A DNA stretch of 64,000 nt from Desulfobulbaceae bacterium (GTDB lineage Bacteria > Desulfobacterota > Desulfobulbia > Desulfobulbales > Desulfobulbaceae): assembly GCA_011391865.1 (NCBI GenBank), contig JAABPV010000002.1, positions 1 through 64,000 on the forward strand, given 5' to 3'. The position numbers and the translations under genes were made by a program. Within the stretch, counting starts at the first letter, position 1; each line of letters starts with the position of its first letter. The notes under the pieces are model-generated. The model ran no database searches, had not been told where the DNA came from, and saw nothing but the letters and a program-made list of their open reading frames with translations. Below are positions 1-8,177 of this stretch, in pieces.

Positions 1-570
1 ATCTCTTGGCTTCAACACGCCAAAAAAGCTATTCTTGGGAACTTGCCAAAAAATTGCACTTGGAACTTGAATCCACGTGGCCAAACCGCCGGTCAGCGAG
101 AGCAGCTGCAAGCCGACTCCATGCGCAGTTGCCGTCAGCCACATGTTTTGCATCACATGCGCCAAGGACTGCTCTGCAACAGGAGGAAAGCCCTTCTTTT
201 CTGCGGCCACAATCAGCGAACCTTCGCGCAAACTTGGAATGCCTTTCTCCGCCGAAGCCTTAACCCGCCCGGCCAAGGTTTGCATCTTCTTGTTGAAGAC
301 CGCCGCCAGCCGCAGTTTAAACGCGCTGCGGCGGAGATGCTCCTGAATGATTTCCTGCGCCTGCGTCATTGCCGCCGTGCCCTGCCGGAAGATAAAAATT
401 CGCCTGATGTCCTTGAACGGAATGCCGGTTCCGGCGGCGTGGGGCGCATATAAAGCAGATTCAACGATTTTCTGTAAGGTTTCATCCGGGACTTGGTCGG
501 AAAAGCTGCGGACAGAGCGGCGGGCGCGGATGATGTGCTCAAGCGCGGCGATGTAGCAGGGATCGGTCAT
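1..570 (-). CDS. Nitroreductase-family protein (3' part cut off by window edge)
   Basis: Reading leftward from an ATG at 568-570, an open frame of 190 codons continues to the window edge without a stop, so the C-terminus is missing. The protein begins with MTDPCYIAALEHIIRARRSV, the typical nitroreductase start with an 'R-R-S-x-R-x-F' FMN-binding segment. It continues with a YAPHAAGTG-like substrate/flavin loop near residue 47 and 'GVGLQLLSL' near residue 161. Family members are FMN-dependent NAD(P)H oxidoreductases acting on nitro compounds, quinones or flavins; the substrate here is unknown. Its start overlaps the stop of the upstream gene by 4 bp (ATGA), so the two are probably co-transcribed. 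Confidence 0.8.
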   Translation of the reverse strand, partial: MTDPCYIAALEHIIRARRSVRSFSDQVPDETLQKIVESALYAPHAAGTGIPFKDIRRIFIFRQGTAAMTQAQEIIQEHLRRSAFKLRLAAVFNKKMQTLAGRVKASAEKGIPSLREGSLIVAAEKKGFPPVAEQSLAHVMQNMWLTATAHGVGLQLLSLTGGLATWIQVPSAIFWQVPKNSFFGVLKPRD

Positions 571-1166
571 GTCGCCAGCTCCATAAGACGATACACTGCG
601 CCAAAGACCTCGGCAACATCGTCAATCATGGCGCGGCGCAGATTTTTAGTGAAGCTGTTCTTTGTCAATCTGCCGAACTGCCAGACTTCCGCATCGGTGA
701 CAATGCCAAACACCGGCTGTTCCGTGTGGTTGTTCAGATTTTGCGCGGCCACCAGCTCGGCAAGGCATTGGCCCCAGCCTTTAGTGAAGTTGTTCTGCTT
801 GGCTTCCGCAATGAGAACAAGAGGAAAGCCGAGGACATTCTTGCCGAGTTCAGAGCGGCGGGCGATGATGTAATCCGGGATGCCGGAAAGCCGAGCATCT
901 GTGGCCACAGCAATGGCTTTGTGGCTCCAGAGCGCGTAATCCGCGACAAAGGCTTTGCAGGCTTCCCGCAGCAAAGGAAAAATCACGGCTTCACAGCGGG
1001 AGGCTTCAGAACTGAAAATATCAAAGTTAGTCCGGCTGAACTCAAAATCCTGAAGAAATGCGTCTGATGGCATTCTGGGCGTAGCGTGCAGAAATTCCTC
1101 TTCAACATACGTGATGCTGTATGCTTTCTGTACTTCATCGGGAGAGTTGAAGTCGGTGAAGGCCAT
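567..1166 (-). CDS. PD-(D/E)XK-like protein (restriction-endonuclease-fold, HsdR-N-like)
   Basis: About 199 aa. The motif series 'GIPDYIIARR' followed about 15 residues later by 'LVLIAEAKQN' fits the PD...(E)xK metal-binding core of the restriction-endonuclease fold, as in the N-terminal domain of type I restriction R subunits and many stand-alone proteins. No methylase, specificity or helicase gene is nearby, so this is not a complete restriction system. The start at 1166 (MAFTDFNSPDEV) was chosen because the longer frame, from 1235, runs further into the upstream gene. No strong ribosome-binding site is seen, so the start is uncertain. It ends in a 4-bp overlap with the nitroreductase gene. 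The nuclease-fold call is motif-based; activity is not established. Confidence 0.65.
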   Translation of the reverse strand: MAFTDFNSPDEVQKAYSITYVEEEFLHATPRMPSDAFLQDFEFSRTNFDIFSSEASRCEAVIFPLLREACKAFVADYALWSHKAIAVATDARLSGIPDYIIARRSELGKNVLGFPLVLIAEAKQNNFTKGWGQCLAELVAAQNLNNHTEQPVFGIVTDAEVWQFGRLTKNSFTKNLRRAMIDDVAEVFGAVYRLMELAT

Positions 1167-1554
1167 TTCTGTACCAATATTTTTTGATTGATTTTTCAGA
1201 CATTCCGAAATATACATTTGGATAATTATACTCAATTTTATAATTAAAACCTGAATATATAGCAGCAGCTATAAATACACCATTGGTAATATAACCTATT
1301 TCTTCCTCAGCTATATGCTTCAAACCATAACTGGAATGCCTCTTGTTTATAGTTTTGATCTTTTCTATTTTAGAAAGCCAAACGCATGTCCTTTCAAAGG
1401 CATCTGTACTATCAAGCAATTCTTCTTGTTGCCTGCTGAATTCCAATTTATATTCCTCCTTACTTAGCCCTCTTCCTCGTTCGTATAAGCCGATGCCGAA
1501 ATCTGTTAATTCTGGAACCTTGGTAAGCACAGATGCTATTTTCTCTCTTGTCAT
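1135..1554 (-). CDS. Conserved-looking hypothetical protein, AT-rich gene
   Basis: About 139 aa, beginning MTREKIASVLTKVPELTDFG. The central segment 'SSYGLKHIAEEEIGYITNG' followed by 'VFIAAAIYSGF' looks like a real folded core with a small hydrophobic helix rather than random translation. I cannot name the family with confidence. The second of two adjacent ATGs (1554) is preferred because GAGGAAG lies at the right distance. The gene is clearly AT-richer than its neighbours, suggesting recent acquisition. Its 3' end overlaps the proposed start of the PD-(D/E)XK-like gene by about 30 bp on the same strand, so the two may be translationally coupled. Confidence 0.55.
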   Translation of the reverse strand: MTREKIASVLTKVPELTDFGIGLYERGRGLSKEEYKLEFSRQQEELLDSTDAFERTCVWLSKIEKIKTINKRHSSYGLKHIAEEEIGYITNGVFIAAAIYSGFNYKIEYNYPNVYFGMSEKSIKKYWYRNGLHRLQLSR

Positions 1555-1753
1555 CATTCTTCCTCAAAGTGCATGTAATTTGGTGGCGTAGATGCCAACC
1601 AGCTTTTAAAAAACTGCCAGACTCTATCCAAACGTCCTCTATCCTGTCCACAATCACCGCCGCCCGCCGCAAACTCAGCTGCTTGCGCACCGCTGCCAGC
1701 ATCATGCGCCGCAAGCCGCGCACCGTCTGGCTGAAACCCCAGTTAAATCGTCC

Positions 1754-2047
1754 TGATTCACATTAGAATGGCAACTTTTCATGCTTAAATCAGCCCGATT
1801 TACACTGAAAACGGCTCGATTTCAATTTAAATCGAGGCAATTCACACTGAAATCGCTACGTTTCACACGTAAATCGGCCCGATTCACACTTGAATTGCTC
1901 TGATTTCAATTGAAATCGTTCCGATTCAAATGTAAATCACGACGATTTACGCGTGAAACGCCCTGATTCACACTTGAATCGGACTGATTCAAGTGTGAAT
2001 TGCCCCGATTTCAATGTGAATCGTCTTGATTTAAACGGCAAATTTCG
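1754..2047. repeat. Palindromic array A: 14 units of exactly 21 bp
   Basis: Fourteen consecutive units without a single indel, starting at 1754, 1775, 1796, 1817, 1838, 1859, 1880, 1901, 1922, 1943, 1964, 1985, 2006 and 2027. A fifteenth, half-decayed unit precedes them at 1733. Each has a GATTYA-like left half, a 4-bp centre, a TRAATC-like right half and about 5 variable bases. The unit at 1901 holds a perfect 16-bp palindrome, GATTTCAATTGAAATC. Differences between units are largely C/T and A/G transitions. One frame stays open locally because 21 is a multiple of three, but other units contain in-frame stops, so it is not coding. The same core family recurs at 45551-45802. Confidence 0.9.
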
Positions 2048-2361
2048 CGGAACAGGCAGCGGAAATCCTAATTAAACCGCCATGCTGTTCAGCCGCAGCC
2101 AGTTTGTCCACGATTGCCGCCGCCAGCAGCGGGAATCATCAGCCCGCAGGCCGCCGGAGCCGTGCTTGCACGCCTTCCGCATGAAAATGATGACTATAGC
2201 AAACCTTGTCCACGCTGTCCACTGCTGCGGCAGAAGCAATGGCGGGAAGCCGCAGGATTTCCGGGAAAGAATGAAGGAAAGGCAGGGCGCGAGGCGGGGG
2301 AAAGGCGGAGCCTTGGCCTGATCAGCGGGAGCGGTCAGGCCAAAGGCAGGCGGCGCGGCCC
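2048..2361. other. Intergenic stretch with one hairpin, no supported gene
   Basis: I find no convincing gene on either strand; open frames here lack coding character. A perfect 9-bp inverted repeat, TTGGCCTGA/TCAGGCCAA with a 13-nt loop, lies at 2313-2343. This is 19 bp past the stop codon of the SGNH hydrolase gene, so it may end that transcript, although no U-run follows. Confidence 0.5.
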
Positions 2362-3015
2362 TCAGCCGCCGCAGTAATAGAGGGCGTAATACCAATTCAG
2401 CCCCATGATCCAATAGCCGTAGTAATTAGGATGCAGCTTGTCGTAGTTGTAGCCGCTGTTCCAGTACGGGGCAATGGCCGCGTGCTGGTCGCTCAGGCAC
2501 ATCTGCGGTGTGCTGCCGACAAATTGTTTGATATAGCTGTTGGTCACGCCCACCTTTTTCCAGTCCCATCCGTAGCGGGTGTCTGGAATGATTGTGCCGA
2601 CAATCGGCTTCGCGCCCCACAGCATGGCTTTGTAGGCCGCCAGATATACATTGTAGGCCACGGTGAGCGGATCAATGTACAGCAGGCTGAGATCATTGGT
2701 GCCCTCCATGATCAGCACATGCTTAGGCCGCACTGCCGCCATCACGCTGTTAATCCGGTTCACGCCTTGAAAGACGAGATATTCTCCGGCAATGCCGTAG
2801 TTGTAAACCTTTCTTCCTTTGCCTTCCGAGTTAAGGAAATATTGCAGAAAGAGCTCGTAGCCGCCGCAGTTGGTGCAGCCGTTGCCCTGTCTCAAATAAG
2901 GATAACCGGCGGTGATGCTGTCGCCGAAAGCGACAATCTGGCCTGCTGCTGTTCCTGCAAGCAGCAGCAGGCCAAGAAACGCCGCTGCTGCTTTTGTCCA
3001 TAAAGAAATCCTCAT
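2362..3015 (-). CDS. Secreted SGNH/GDSL-type hydrolase
   Basis: 217 aa from ATG 3015. Residues 1-25 form a signal peptide (positive start, long Leu/Ala core, AGTAAGQ cleavage region). The SGNH blocks are present in order: FGDSIT with the nucleophile at Ser33, a glycine block near residue 74 (NYGIAGE), GTND at 105-108, and D192-x-x-H195 in DKLHPN. It is therefore probably an active periplasmic or extracellular esterase/lipase or polysaccharide deacetylase. The ATG overlaps the stop of the upstream lipoprotein gene by 4 bp, so both are likely one transcript and may act in the same compartment. Confidence 0.85.
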   Translation of the reverse strand: MRISLWTKAAAAFLGLLLLAGTAAGQIVAFGDSITAGYPYLRQGNGCTNCGGYELFLQYFLNSEGKGRKVYNYGIAGEYLVFQGVNRINSVMAAVRPKHVLIMEGTNDLSLLYIDPLTVAYNVYLAAYKAMLWGAKPIVGTIIPDTRYGWDWKKVGVTNSYIKQFVGSTPQMCLSDQHAAIAPYWNSGYNYDKLHPNYYGYWIMGLNWYYALYYCGG

Positions 3016-3833
3016 TTGCTGCCTCCTTCCTGCTGAAATGACGCGAACTGCTCGGACACGGACTGAATCTCGCAGTCCAATCCGGCAAAAAAAGCCCCGG
3101 TCAGCCATTGTCCGGCCTGCTTCGGGAACGGTTCAACTCTGCTTCTCTGGGCGACGAACGCCGCCACGTCCTCGGCAGGGCTTGGCTCGCCCGCCGCTGT
3201 CCATTTGCCGCCGCGCAGCTCGGCTGCATAACGGACATACATTCCCTGCTCCGGGCTGATGCCGAACCAAGACAGCCAGAGGTCTTTGCCCTCGCGCAGA
3301 CCAAGAATCGGCGTGATGTCCGGGGTCTGATTCGGCTCGTGCGCCCGCAGCGGCTCAGTCCAGCCGCCGCCGAGCCAGCTGCTGGTGTAAATGTCAGCCA
3401 TTTTGCCTTCCGTCACCCCGGACCAAGCGATCCACGGCGCATCCTGCTGGTCGATGACGATGGCCGGGGCGTAGCTTTGCTCCTTTTTTCCACCGTTCTT
3501 GCCTTTCAGAACCCGCCCAGCCTCTGTCTTGCCGCCGCGCAGCACGGCGTAGCGGAGGATGTTCTCCTCCTCTTTCTGCTCGGTCCAGACGATCCAGACC
3601 GCGCCTTTCCGGTCGGCGGCGATGACCGGGGTGAAATGCCGCCCTTGCTCGACAGCCAGTTCTTTCGGCTCGTCCCATTTGCCGCCGTGTTTCGCAGCAT
3701 AATGCAGCGTTGTGCGCTGATCAGGCTGCGGCTTGGCCCAGACAGCATAAACTGGCGGCCCCTCAGCGGAGGAAGAGCAGGCCGGGAGCAGGAAGATAGC
3801 CGCCAGAATAGCGGAGAATAAAAAGATGCGCAT
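3012..3833 (-). CDS. Lipoprotein with sialidase/beta-propeller-like repeats
   Basis: 273 aa. The N-terminus MRIFLFSAILAAIFLLPACS is a lipoprotein signal with the lipobox cysteine at residue 19. The body has repeated segments of the kind 'tPVIAADRKGAVWIVWTE', 'APAIVIDQQDAPWIAWSG' and 'DLWLSWFG', spaced about 55-60 residues. This pattern is typical of Asp-box/propeller blades in sialidase-like or exo-alginate-lyase-like folds. Catalytic residues cannot be assigned, so a binding or scaffold role is as likely as an enzyme. It is the first gene of a two-gene unit with the SGNH hydrolase and is divergent from the hdr operon. Confidence 0.7.
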   Translation of the reverse strand: MRIFLFSAILAAIFLLPACSSSAEGPPVYAVWAKPQPDQRTTLHYAAKHGGKWDEPKELAVEQGRHFTPVIAADRKGAVWIVWTEQKEEENILRYAVLRGGKTEAGRVLKGKNGGKKEQSYAPAIVIDQQDAPWIAWSGVTEGKMADIYTSSWLGGGWTEPLRAHEPNQTPDITPILGLREGKDLWLSWFGISPEQGMYVRYAAELRGGKWTAAGEPSPAEDVAAFVAQRSRVEPFPKQAGQWLTGAFFAGLDCEIQSVSEQFASFQQEGGSK

Positions 3834-3973
3834 TGCTTTTCTCTTTCGGATGCTTGCCCTCTTGGAATGGAGGGCATTTCAAACAAGAGTACAAAGCTGG
3901 AATTGAAAAGACAACAGTTTTTTGCCGCTCGGCTTCGGTGTTTTTCTGAGTGAAAAAACAGTCCAAGAAAAAG

Positions 3974-4002
3974 TTGCCGACAGCTTGCGCCGAAGGTATA
4001 AT
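3974..4002 (+). promoter_or_regulatory. Sigma-70-type promoter of the hdr-mvh operon
   Basis: TTGCCG (3974-3979), a 17-bp spacer and a consensus TATAAT (3997-4002) lie about 100 bp upstream of hdrC. Transcription would start near 4009. The match is good for the -10 box and partial for the -35 box. Confidence 0.65.
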
Positions 4003-4015
4003 TTCTTTTGAAGAT

Positions 4016-4032
4016 CAGCCACAATGTGGCTG
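4016..4032. promoter_or_regulatory. 17-bp palindrome in the hdr leader, possible operator
   Basis: CAGCCACAATGTGGCTG is a perfect inverted repeat with 8-bp arms around one base. It covers about +7 to +23 relative to the predicted start of the hdr-mvh transcript. The position suits a repressor site; as RNA it would be a tight hairpin with an impossibly short loop, so a DNA-level role is more likely. No cognate regulator can be named. Confidence 0.45.
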
Positions 4033-4106
4033 AAGAGCAGTTTCCTTGATCCGGCAGCGTCCGGTTTTTCTGTTTTCTACCGCCAGCGCAAAGAGTTGGA
4101 GGCCCT

Positions 4107-4703
4107 ATGTCCCAAATAACCGATGAACGAGTGAGGTCGCGGCTGCCCCGCACGGAAGATCTTTCCCTGTTGCATGAGGTCAGCATGAAGACCGCAGGGG
4201 TTTCGCGTCTGGAGATGTGCATCCAGTGCGGGAGCTGCGGCGGCTCCTGTCCGTCTGAGATGGATATGGATCACACGCCGCGCACGCTGTTCGCCATGCT
4301 GCGGGCCGGAATGCGCGACGAGGTGCTGCAAAGCAACACGCCGTGGATCTGCGTTTCTTGTTATCATTGCGTGGTGCGCTGTCCGCAGAATGTGCACATC
4401 ACCGACGTGATGTACACCCTGAAGGCGATGGCCATCCGCGAAAAGAAATACCGCGACGCGACGGCACCAGACTTTGCCGAGACCTTTGTCGAAATGGTGG
4501 AAAAATATGGCCGCAGCTATGAATTCGGGCTGGCGACCAGACATTATCTCAAGCACGCGCCTATGCGCATGGTCAGCATGGCGGCAATGGGCTTGGGCAT
4601 GTTGAAAAAAGGACGGATCAGCATGAAGCCGAGAACGATCAAGGGAATGGAGCAGCTGACAGCCATTCTCAACAAAGCCAAGGAAATGGAGTTGGCCGCA
4701 TGA
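4107..4703 (+). CDS. hdrC: Heterodisulfide reductase subunit C (HdrC), 2x[4Fe-4S]
   Basis: 198 aa cytoplasmic iron-sulfur protein. Two ferredoxin-like cysteine clusters, CIQCGSCGGSCP (near residue 38) and CVSCYHCVVRCP (near residue 82), are the HdrC signature. It relays electrons between HdrA and the catalytic HdrB. In bacteria without coenzyme M/B the disulfide substrate is not known; such complexes are thought to couple H2 oxidation to ferredoxin reduction plus a second acceptor. GGAGG lies just before the ATG. The last codons overlap hdrB by 4 bp. First gene of the six-gene hdrCBA-mvhDGA operon. Confidence 0.92.
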   Translation: MSQITDERVRSRLPRTEDLSLLHEVSMKTAGVSRLEMCIQCGSCGGSCPSEMDMDHTPRTLFAMLRAGMRDEVLQSNTPWICVSCYHCVVRCPQNVHITDVMYTLKAMAIREKKYRDATAPDFAETFVEMVEKYGRSYEFGLATRHYLKHAPMRMVSMAAMGLGMLKKGRISMKPRTIKGMEQLTAILNKAKEMELAA

Positions 4704-5695
4704 GCACCTACACCTTTTATCCGGGCTGCGCCATGGAGAGCAACGCCAAGGCGTACTATCTTTCCTTGATGGAAGTTGCCAAAACGCTGGGCATTGATCT
4801 TCAGGAAATTGAGGATTGGAACTGCTGCGGCGCGACTGAGTATGTGGGCATGAATTTGATTCCGGCGTATTCGCTCATCGCCCGCAATTTGGCTTTGGCC
4901 GCCAAAATGGGCAGCAAGACCTTGGTTTCGCCCTGCTCGGCCTGCTACCTCAATTTGGCCAAGGCCGATTACTACATGACCGAGCGGCCCTCTTTGGGCG
5001 AAACCGTCAACGAGGCTCTGGCAGCAGGCGGCCTGCATTATCAGCCCGGCTCCTTGGATGTCCGCCATTTCTTAGACGTGCTCATCAACGACATTGGCTT
5101 GGACGCGCTCAGGGCCAAGGTGGTGCAGCCACTCAAAGGTCTGCGCGTGGCCCCGTACATGGGCTGCATGATTCCTCGGCCTGATTACCACAAACGCTGG
5201 TCGGACACAGAGCACCCGACAGAGTTGGTTGATGTGCTGAAGGCGATTGGCGCGGAGGTGGTGGAATTTCCCAGCGCAGCCACCTGCTGCGGCGGCCACA
5301 TGACCCAAATCGGCCCGGAAACTGCTTACGAGCTGATCCGTCGGTTGATTTCTTCAGCAGAAGCTGCCCAAGCCGACATCATGGTGACGGTCTGCCCGAT
5401 GTGCCAAGTCAATATTGATGCCTATCAAGGGGAAACCAACCGGCATTTCGGCACCAATTATGAGATGCCCATCGTCTTCTTCACCCAGTTGGTCGGCTTG
5501 GCTTTAGGTTTTGCGCCGGAGAAGCTCGGTTTCGGCACCGAAATCACCAGCGCGGCAAAGGCCTTGGCGCGGATCGGCATGGATATTCCCAAATCTGCTG
5601 AGGAGGGCGGGCCGCGCAAAAAACAGGGCGGGTTGCCCATGCCGCCTTGTCTGCGGAAAAATGTCAAAGGCGCGGCGGAGGAGGCTAAAGCATGA
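4700..5695 (+). CDS. hdrB: Heterodisulfide reductase subunit B (HdrB), CCG-domain protein
   Basis: 331 aa. Two CCG modules are visible: 'NCCGATEYVG' (near residue 48) with 'SPCSACY' (near 81), and 'TCCGGHMTQIG' (near 198) with 'VCPMCQVN' (near 235). In the family, these cysteines bind the two noncubane [4Fe-4S] clusters that cleave the disulfide, so HdrB is the presumed catalytic subunit. The C-terminal tail (about residues 290-331) is rich in Gly/Lys/Ala and probably flexible. It overlaps hdrC and hdrA by 4 bp on both sides, which implies tight translational coupling and equal stoichiometry. Confidence 0.92.
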   Translation: MSTYTFYPGCAMESNAKAYYLSLMEVAKTLGIDLQEIEDWNCCGATEYVGMNLIPAYSLIARNLALAAKMGSKTLVSPCSACYLNLAKADYYMTERPSLGETVNEALAAGGLHYQPGSLDVRHFLDVLINDIGLDALRAKVVQPLKGLRVAPYMGCMIPRPDYHKRWSDTEHPTELVDVLKAIGAEVVEFPSAATCCGGHMTQIGPETAYELIRRLISSAEAAQADIMVTVCPMCQVNIDAYQGETNRHFGTNYEMPIVFFTQLVGLALGFAPEKLGFGTEITSAAKALARIGMDIPKSAEEGGPRKKQGGLPMPPCLRKNVKGAAEEAKA

Positions 5696-7719
5696 GCGCG
5701 AACAACGGCAAACCCAAAGTCGGGGTATATATCTGCCATTGCGGCACCAACATCTCGCACACCGTGGATGTGGAGCAGGTGCGCGACTGGGCGATGGAAA
5801 AGCTGGGCGCGGAAGGCGTGGTCATCGCCCGCGACTACAAATTCATGTGCTCCAGCCAAGGGCAGGATTTGATTGAACAGGACATCAAGGCACTGGGTTT
5901 GGAGCGGGTGGTGGTCGCGGCCTGTTCGCAGCATTTGCATGAGATGACTTTCCGCAATGCGGGCAAGCGGGCCGGGCTGAATCCCTATCTCACCAAATTG
6001 GCCTCGATCCGCGAGCAGGTTGCTTGGGTGCATGAGGACAGGGCTGCTGCCACGGAAAAGGCCAAGGCGGTGGTGGCCGGGGCGGTGCAGCGGGTGGTGA
6101 AAAATCAGCCGCTGGAGGAAATCGAGGTGCCGATTCATCCCGACACCTTGGTGGTGGGCGGCGGCATTGCGGGCATTCAAGCGGCTTTAGAGATCGCCAA
6201 CGCGGGCTACAAAGTGTATTTGGTGGAGCGCGAGCCGTCCATCGGCGGCCACATGGCCCAGTTTGACAAGACCTTCCCCACCTTGGACTGCGCAGCCTGC
6301 ATCCTCACTCCGCGCATGTTCGAGACCGGAATGCACCCGAACATCGAGCTGCTGACTTGGAGCGAAGTGACGCAGGTGGCGGGCTATGTCGGCAATTTCA
6401 AGGTCACGGTCAAGAAAAAGCCGCGCCACGTCAACGAGGTGCTGTGCACAGGCTGCGGCGCCTGCATGGAGAAATGCCCGAAGAAGGTAGTGGATCAAGT
6501 TTTTGAGGCAGGGATAGGTTATCGCAAGGCGATTTACACCAATTCGGCTCAAGCCATGCCGAAGTTTCCGGTCATTGACACCGCCAACTGCAATTTCTTC
6601 CAGAAAGGCACCTGCAAGGTCTGCGAGAAAACCTGCCCGACCAAGGCTATTGATTATGAGCAGAAGGAGGAGATGCTGACCATTGCTGTCGGCAACATCA
6701 TCCTCGCCACAGGCTATGATTTGTTTGATGCCCGCCGGGTCAGCAACTACGGCTACGGGCGGCTGGCCAATGTCTTCACCAGCATTGAGTTCGAGCGCAT
6801 GTGCAACGCCGCCGGGCCGACCTCCGGCAAGATTGTCCTCCGGGACGGGCAAACCCAACCTAAGACCGTGGGCATCGTCCACTGCGTCGGCTCCCGCGAC
6901 CGCAACTACAACAACTACTGCTCCAACATCTGCTGTATGCAGAGCCTCAAGTTCGCTCATCTCGTCAAAGAGCGCACCGGCGCGGCCGTGTATGAGTTCT
7001 ACATTGACATGCGCACGCCGATGAAGTCCTATGACGAATTTTATCAGCGGGTTTTGGAGGAAGGCACTTTGTTCGTGCGCGGCAAGGTGGCTCAAGTGAC
7101 CGATGCCGCCCGCAATGCGCAGGAAGAGGGCAAGCTGATCATTCAGGTGGAAGACACCTTGATCGGCAAGCAGCGGCGCATTCCGGTGGACATGGTGCTG
7201 CTGTCCATCGGGATGCAGCCCCGCCACGACGCGAAAGAGGTGGGCAGGCTCTTCGGCATCGGCTGCTCGACGGACGGCTGGTTCACCGAGAAGCACGCCA
7301 AGCTCGACCCGGTGGCCACCATGACCGAAGGCGTACTGGTCGCGGGCACAGCGAGCGGACCGAAGGATATTCCGGCTTCCGTGTCCCAAGGCAGCGCCGC
7401 CGCCGCCCGCGTGCTCAACCTGATCATGCGCCAGAAGATCGCCTTGGAGCCGATCAAGGCGGTGGTAAATCCTTGGCAATGCTCCGGCTGCCGCATCTGC
7501 AACGGCCTCTGCCCCTTCAACGCCATCTCGTTCAAGGCGGAACACAAGGTCAGCGAGATCAATCCGGCCCTCTGCCAAGGCTGCGGCGCCTGCGTGGCCG
7601 CCTGTCCGGCAGGGGCGATCAGAAGCCCCGGCTTCAGCAACGAGCAGATCTTCGCCCAGATTGACGGCCTGCTCAGGAATTTCAGCACGGCTGCGGTGCA
7701 AGAGGAGACAGAACAATGA
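5692..7719 (+). CDS. hdrA: Heterodisulfide reductase subunit A (HdrA), bifurcating flavoprotein
   Basis: 675 aa, about the usual length for HdrA without fused extra domains. In order: an N-terminal cysteine region (VYICHCGTN, FMCSSQG, AACSQH), an FAD/NAD fold beginning VVGGGIAGIQ (near residue 155), the LDCAACILTP segment, a ferredoxin-like domain (CTGCGACMEKCP, near 253), a second cysteine set (CKVCEKTCP), the flavin-binding C-half, and a C-terminal 2x[4Fe-4S] domain (CSGCRICNGLCP; CQGCGACVAACP). HdrA is the flavin site where electrons from hydrogenase are split between ferredoxin and HdrB. Its presence next to MvhDGA supports a complete H2-linked bifurcating complex. Confidence 0.93.
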   Translation: MSANNGKPKVGVYICHCGTNISHTVDVEQVRDWAMEKLGAEGVVIARDYKFMCSSQGQDLIEQDIKALGLERVVVAACSQHLHEMTFRNAGKRAGLNPYLTKLASIREQVAWVHEDRAAATEKAKAVVAGAVQRVVKNQPLEEIEVPIHPDTLVVGGGIAGIQAALEIANAGYKVYLVEREPSIGGHMAQFDKTFPTLDCAACILTPRMFETGMHPNIELLTWSEVTQVAGYVGNFKVTVKKKPRHVNEVLCTGCGACMEKCPKKVVDQVFEAGIGYRKAIYTNSAQAMPKFPVIDTANCNFFQKGTCKVCEKTCPTKAIDYEQKEEMLTIAVGNIILATGYDLFDARRVSNYGYGRLANVFTSIEFERMCNAAGPTSGKIVLRDGQTQPKTVGIVHCVGSRDRNYNNYCSNICCMQSLKFAHLVKERTGAAVYEFYIDMRTPMKSYDEFYQRVLEEGTLFVRGKVAQVTDAARNAQEEGKLIIQVEDTLIGKQRRIPVDMVLLSIGMQPRHDAKEVGRLFGIGCSTDGWFTEKHAKLDPVATMTEGVLVAGTASGPKDIPASVSQGSAAAARVLNLIMRQKIALEPIKAVVNPWQCSGCRICNGLCPFNAISFKAEHKVSEINPALCQGCGACVAACPAGAIRSPGFSNEQIFAQIDGLLRNFSTAAVQEETEQ

Positions 7720-8177
7720 GCGAACACTTTGAACCGGTCATCATCGGCTTCACCTGCAACTGGTGCTCCTACCGGGCTGCTGACTTGGCGGGCACAACCC
7801 GGCTGAAATACGCCCCCAACGTCCGTCTGGTGCGGCTGATGTGCTCAGGCCGCATTGATCCGACCTTTGTCATGAAAGCCCTGTCCGGCGGCGCGGACGG
7901 CGTGCTGATCACTGGCTGCCATCCGGGCGAATGCCATTACATCAAGCAGAATTACAAGGCACTGCGCCGTCATCTGTTCCTCCGAAGGCTGCTCAAAGGA
8001 TTGGGCATCGCCCCGGAGCGCATCCGGCTGGTTTGGGTGAGCGCCGCCGAGGGCACGAAATGGGCCAGCACGATCAACAGCTTTGTCGAGGAAATACGTG
8101 CCTTGGGGCCGCTGGGCTGGCAGAAGAAGCTGGCCACTGACTCCAAGCAGGATGCTGCGCAGGAGGTGCTGGCATGA
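7716..8177 (+). CDS. mvhD: Hydrogenase delta subunit MvhD, [2Fe-2S] electron-transfer protein
   Basis: 153 aa. MvhD motifs are complete: FTCNWCSY near residue 12, LMCSGR near 42 and ITGCHPGECHY near 68; the cysteines bind a [2Fe-2S] cluster. It carries electrons from the MvhGA hydrogenase to HdrA. The gene is stand-alone here, not fused to hdrA as in some bacteria. It overlaps hdrA and mvhG by 4 bp each. Confidence 0.92.
   Translation: MSEHFEPVIIGFTCNWCSYRAADLAGTTRLKYAPNVRLVRLMCSGRIDPTFVMKALSGGADGVLITGCHPGECHYIKQNYKALRRHLFLRRLLKGLGIAPERIRLVWVSAAEGTKWASTINSFVEEIRALGPLGWQKKLATDSKQDAAQEVLA

Noticed and set aside
1460-1723. 87-codon minus-strand frame overlapping the AT-rich hypothetical gene
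   Set aside because: It overlaps a better-supported gene in another frame, has no ribosome-binding site and no recognisable domain. A decayed gene remnant upstream of 1557 cannot be excluded.
1754-2047. Iteron-type replication origin
   Set aside because: The step of 21 bp fits iterons, but there is no replication initiator gene, no DnaA-box cluster, and equivalent arrays occur at eight other places.
6187-7716. 509-codon open frame on the minus strand opposite hdrA, and similar long frames opposite mvhA, hypF and rne
   Set aside because: They mirror GC-rich genes with clear family motifs on the other strand, have His/Arg/Ala-rich compositions typical of antisense frames, and show no recognisable domains.
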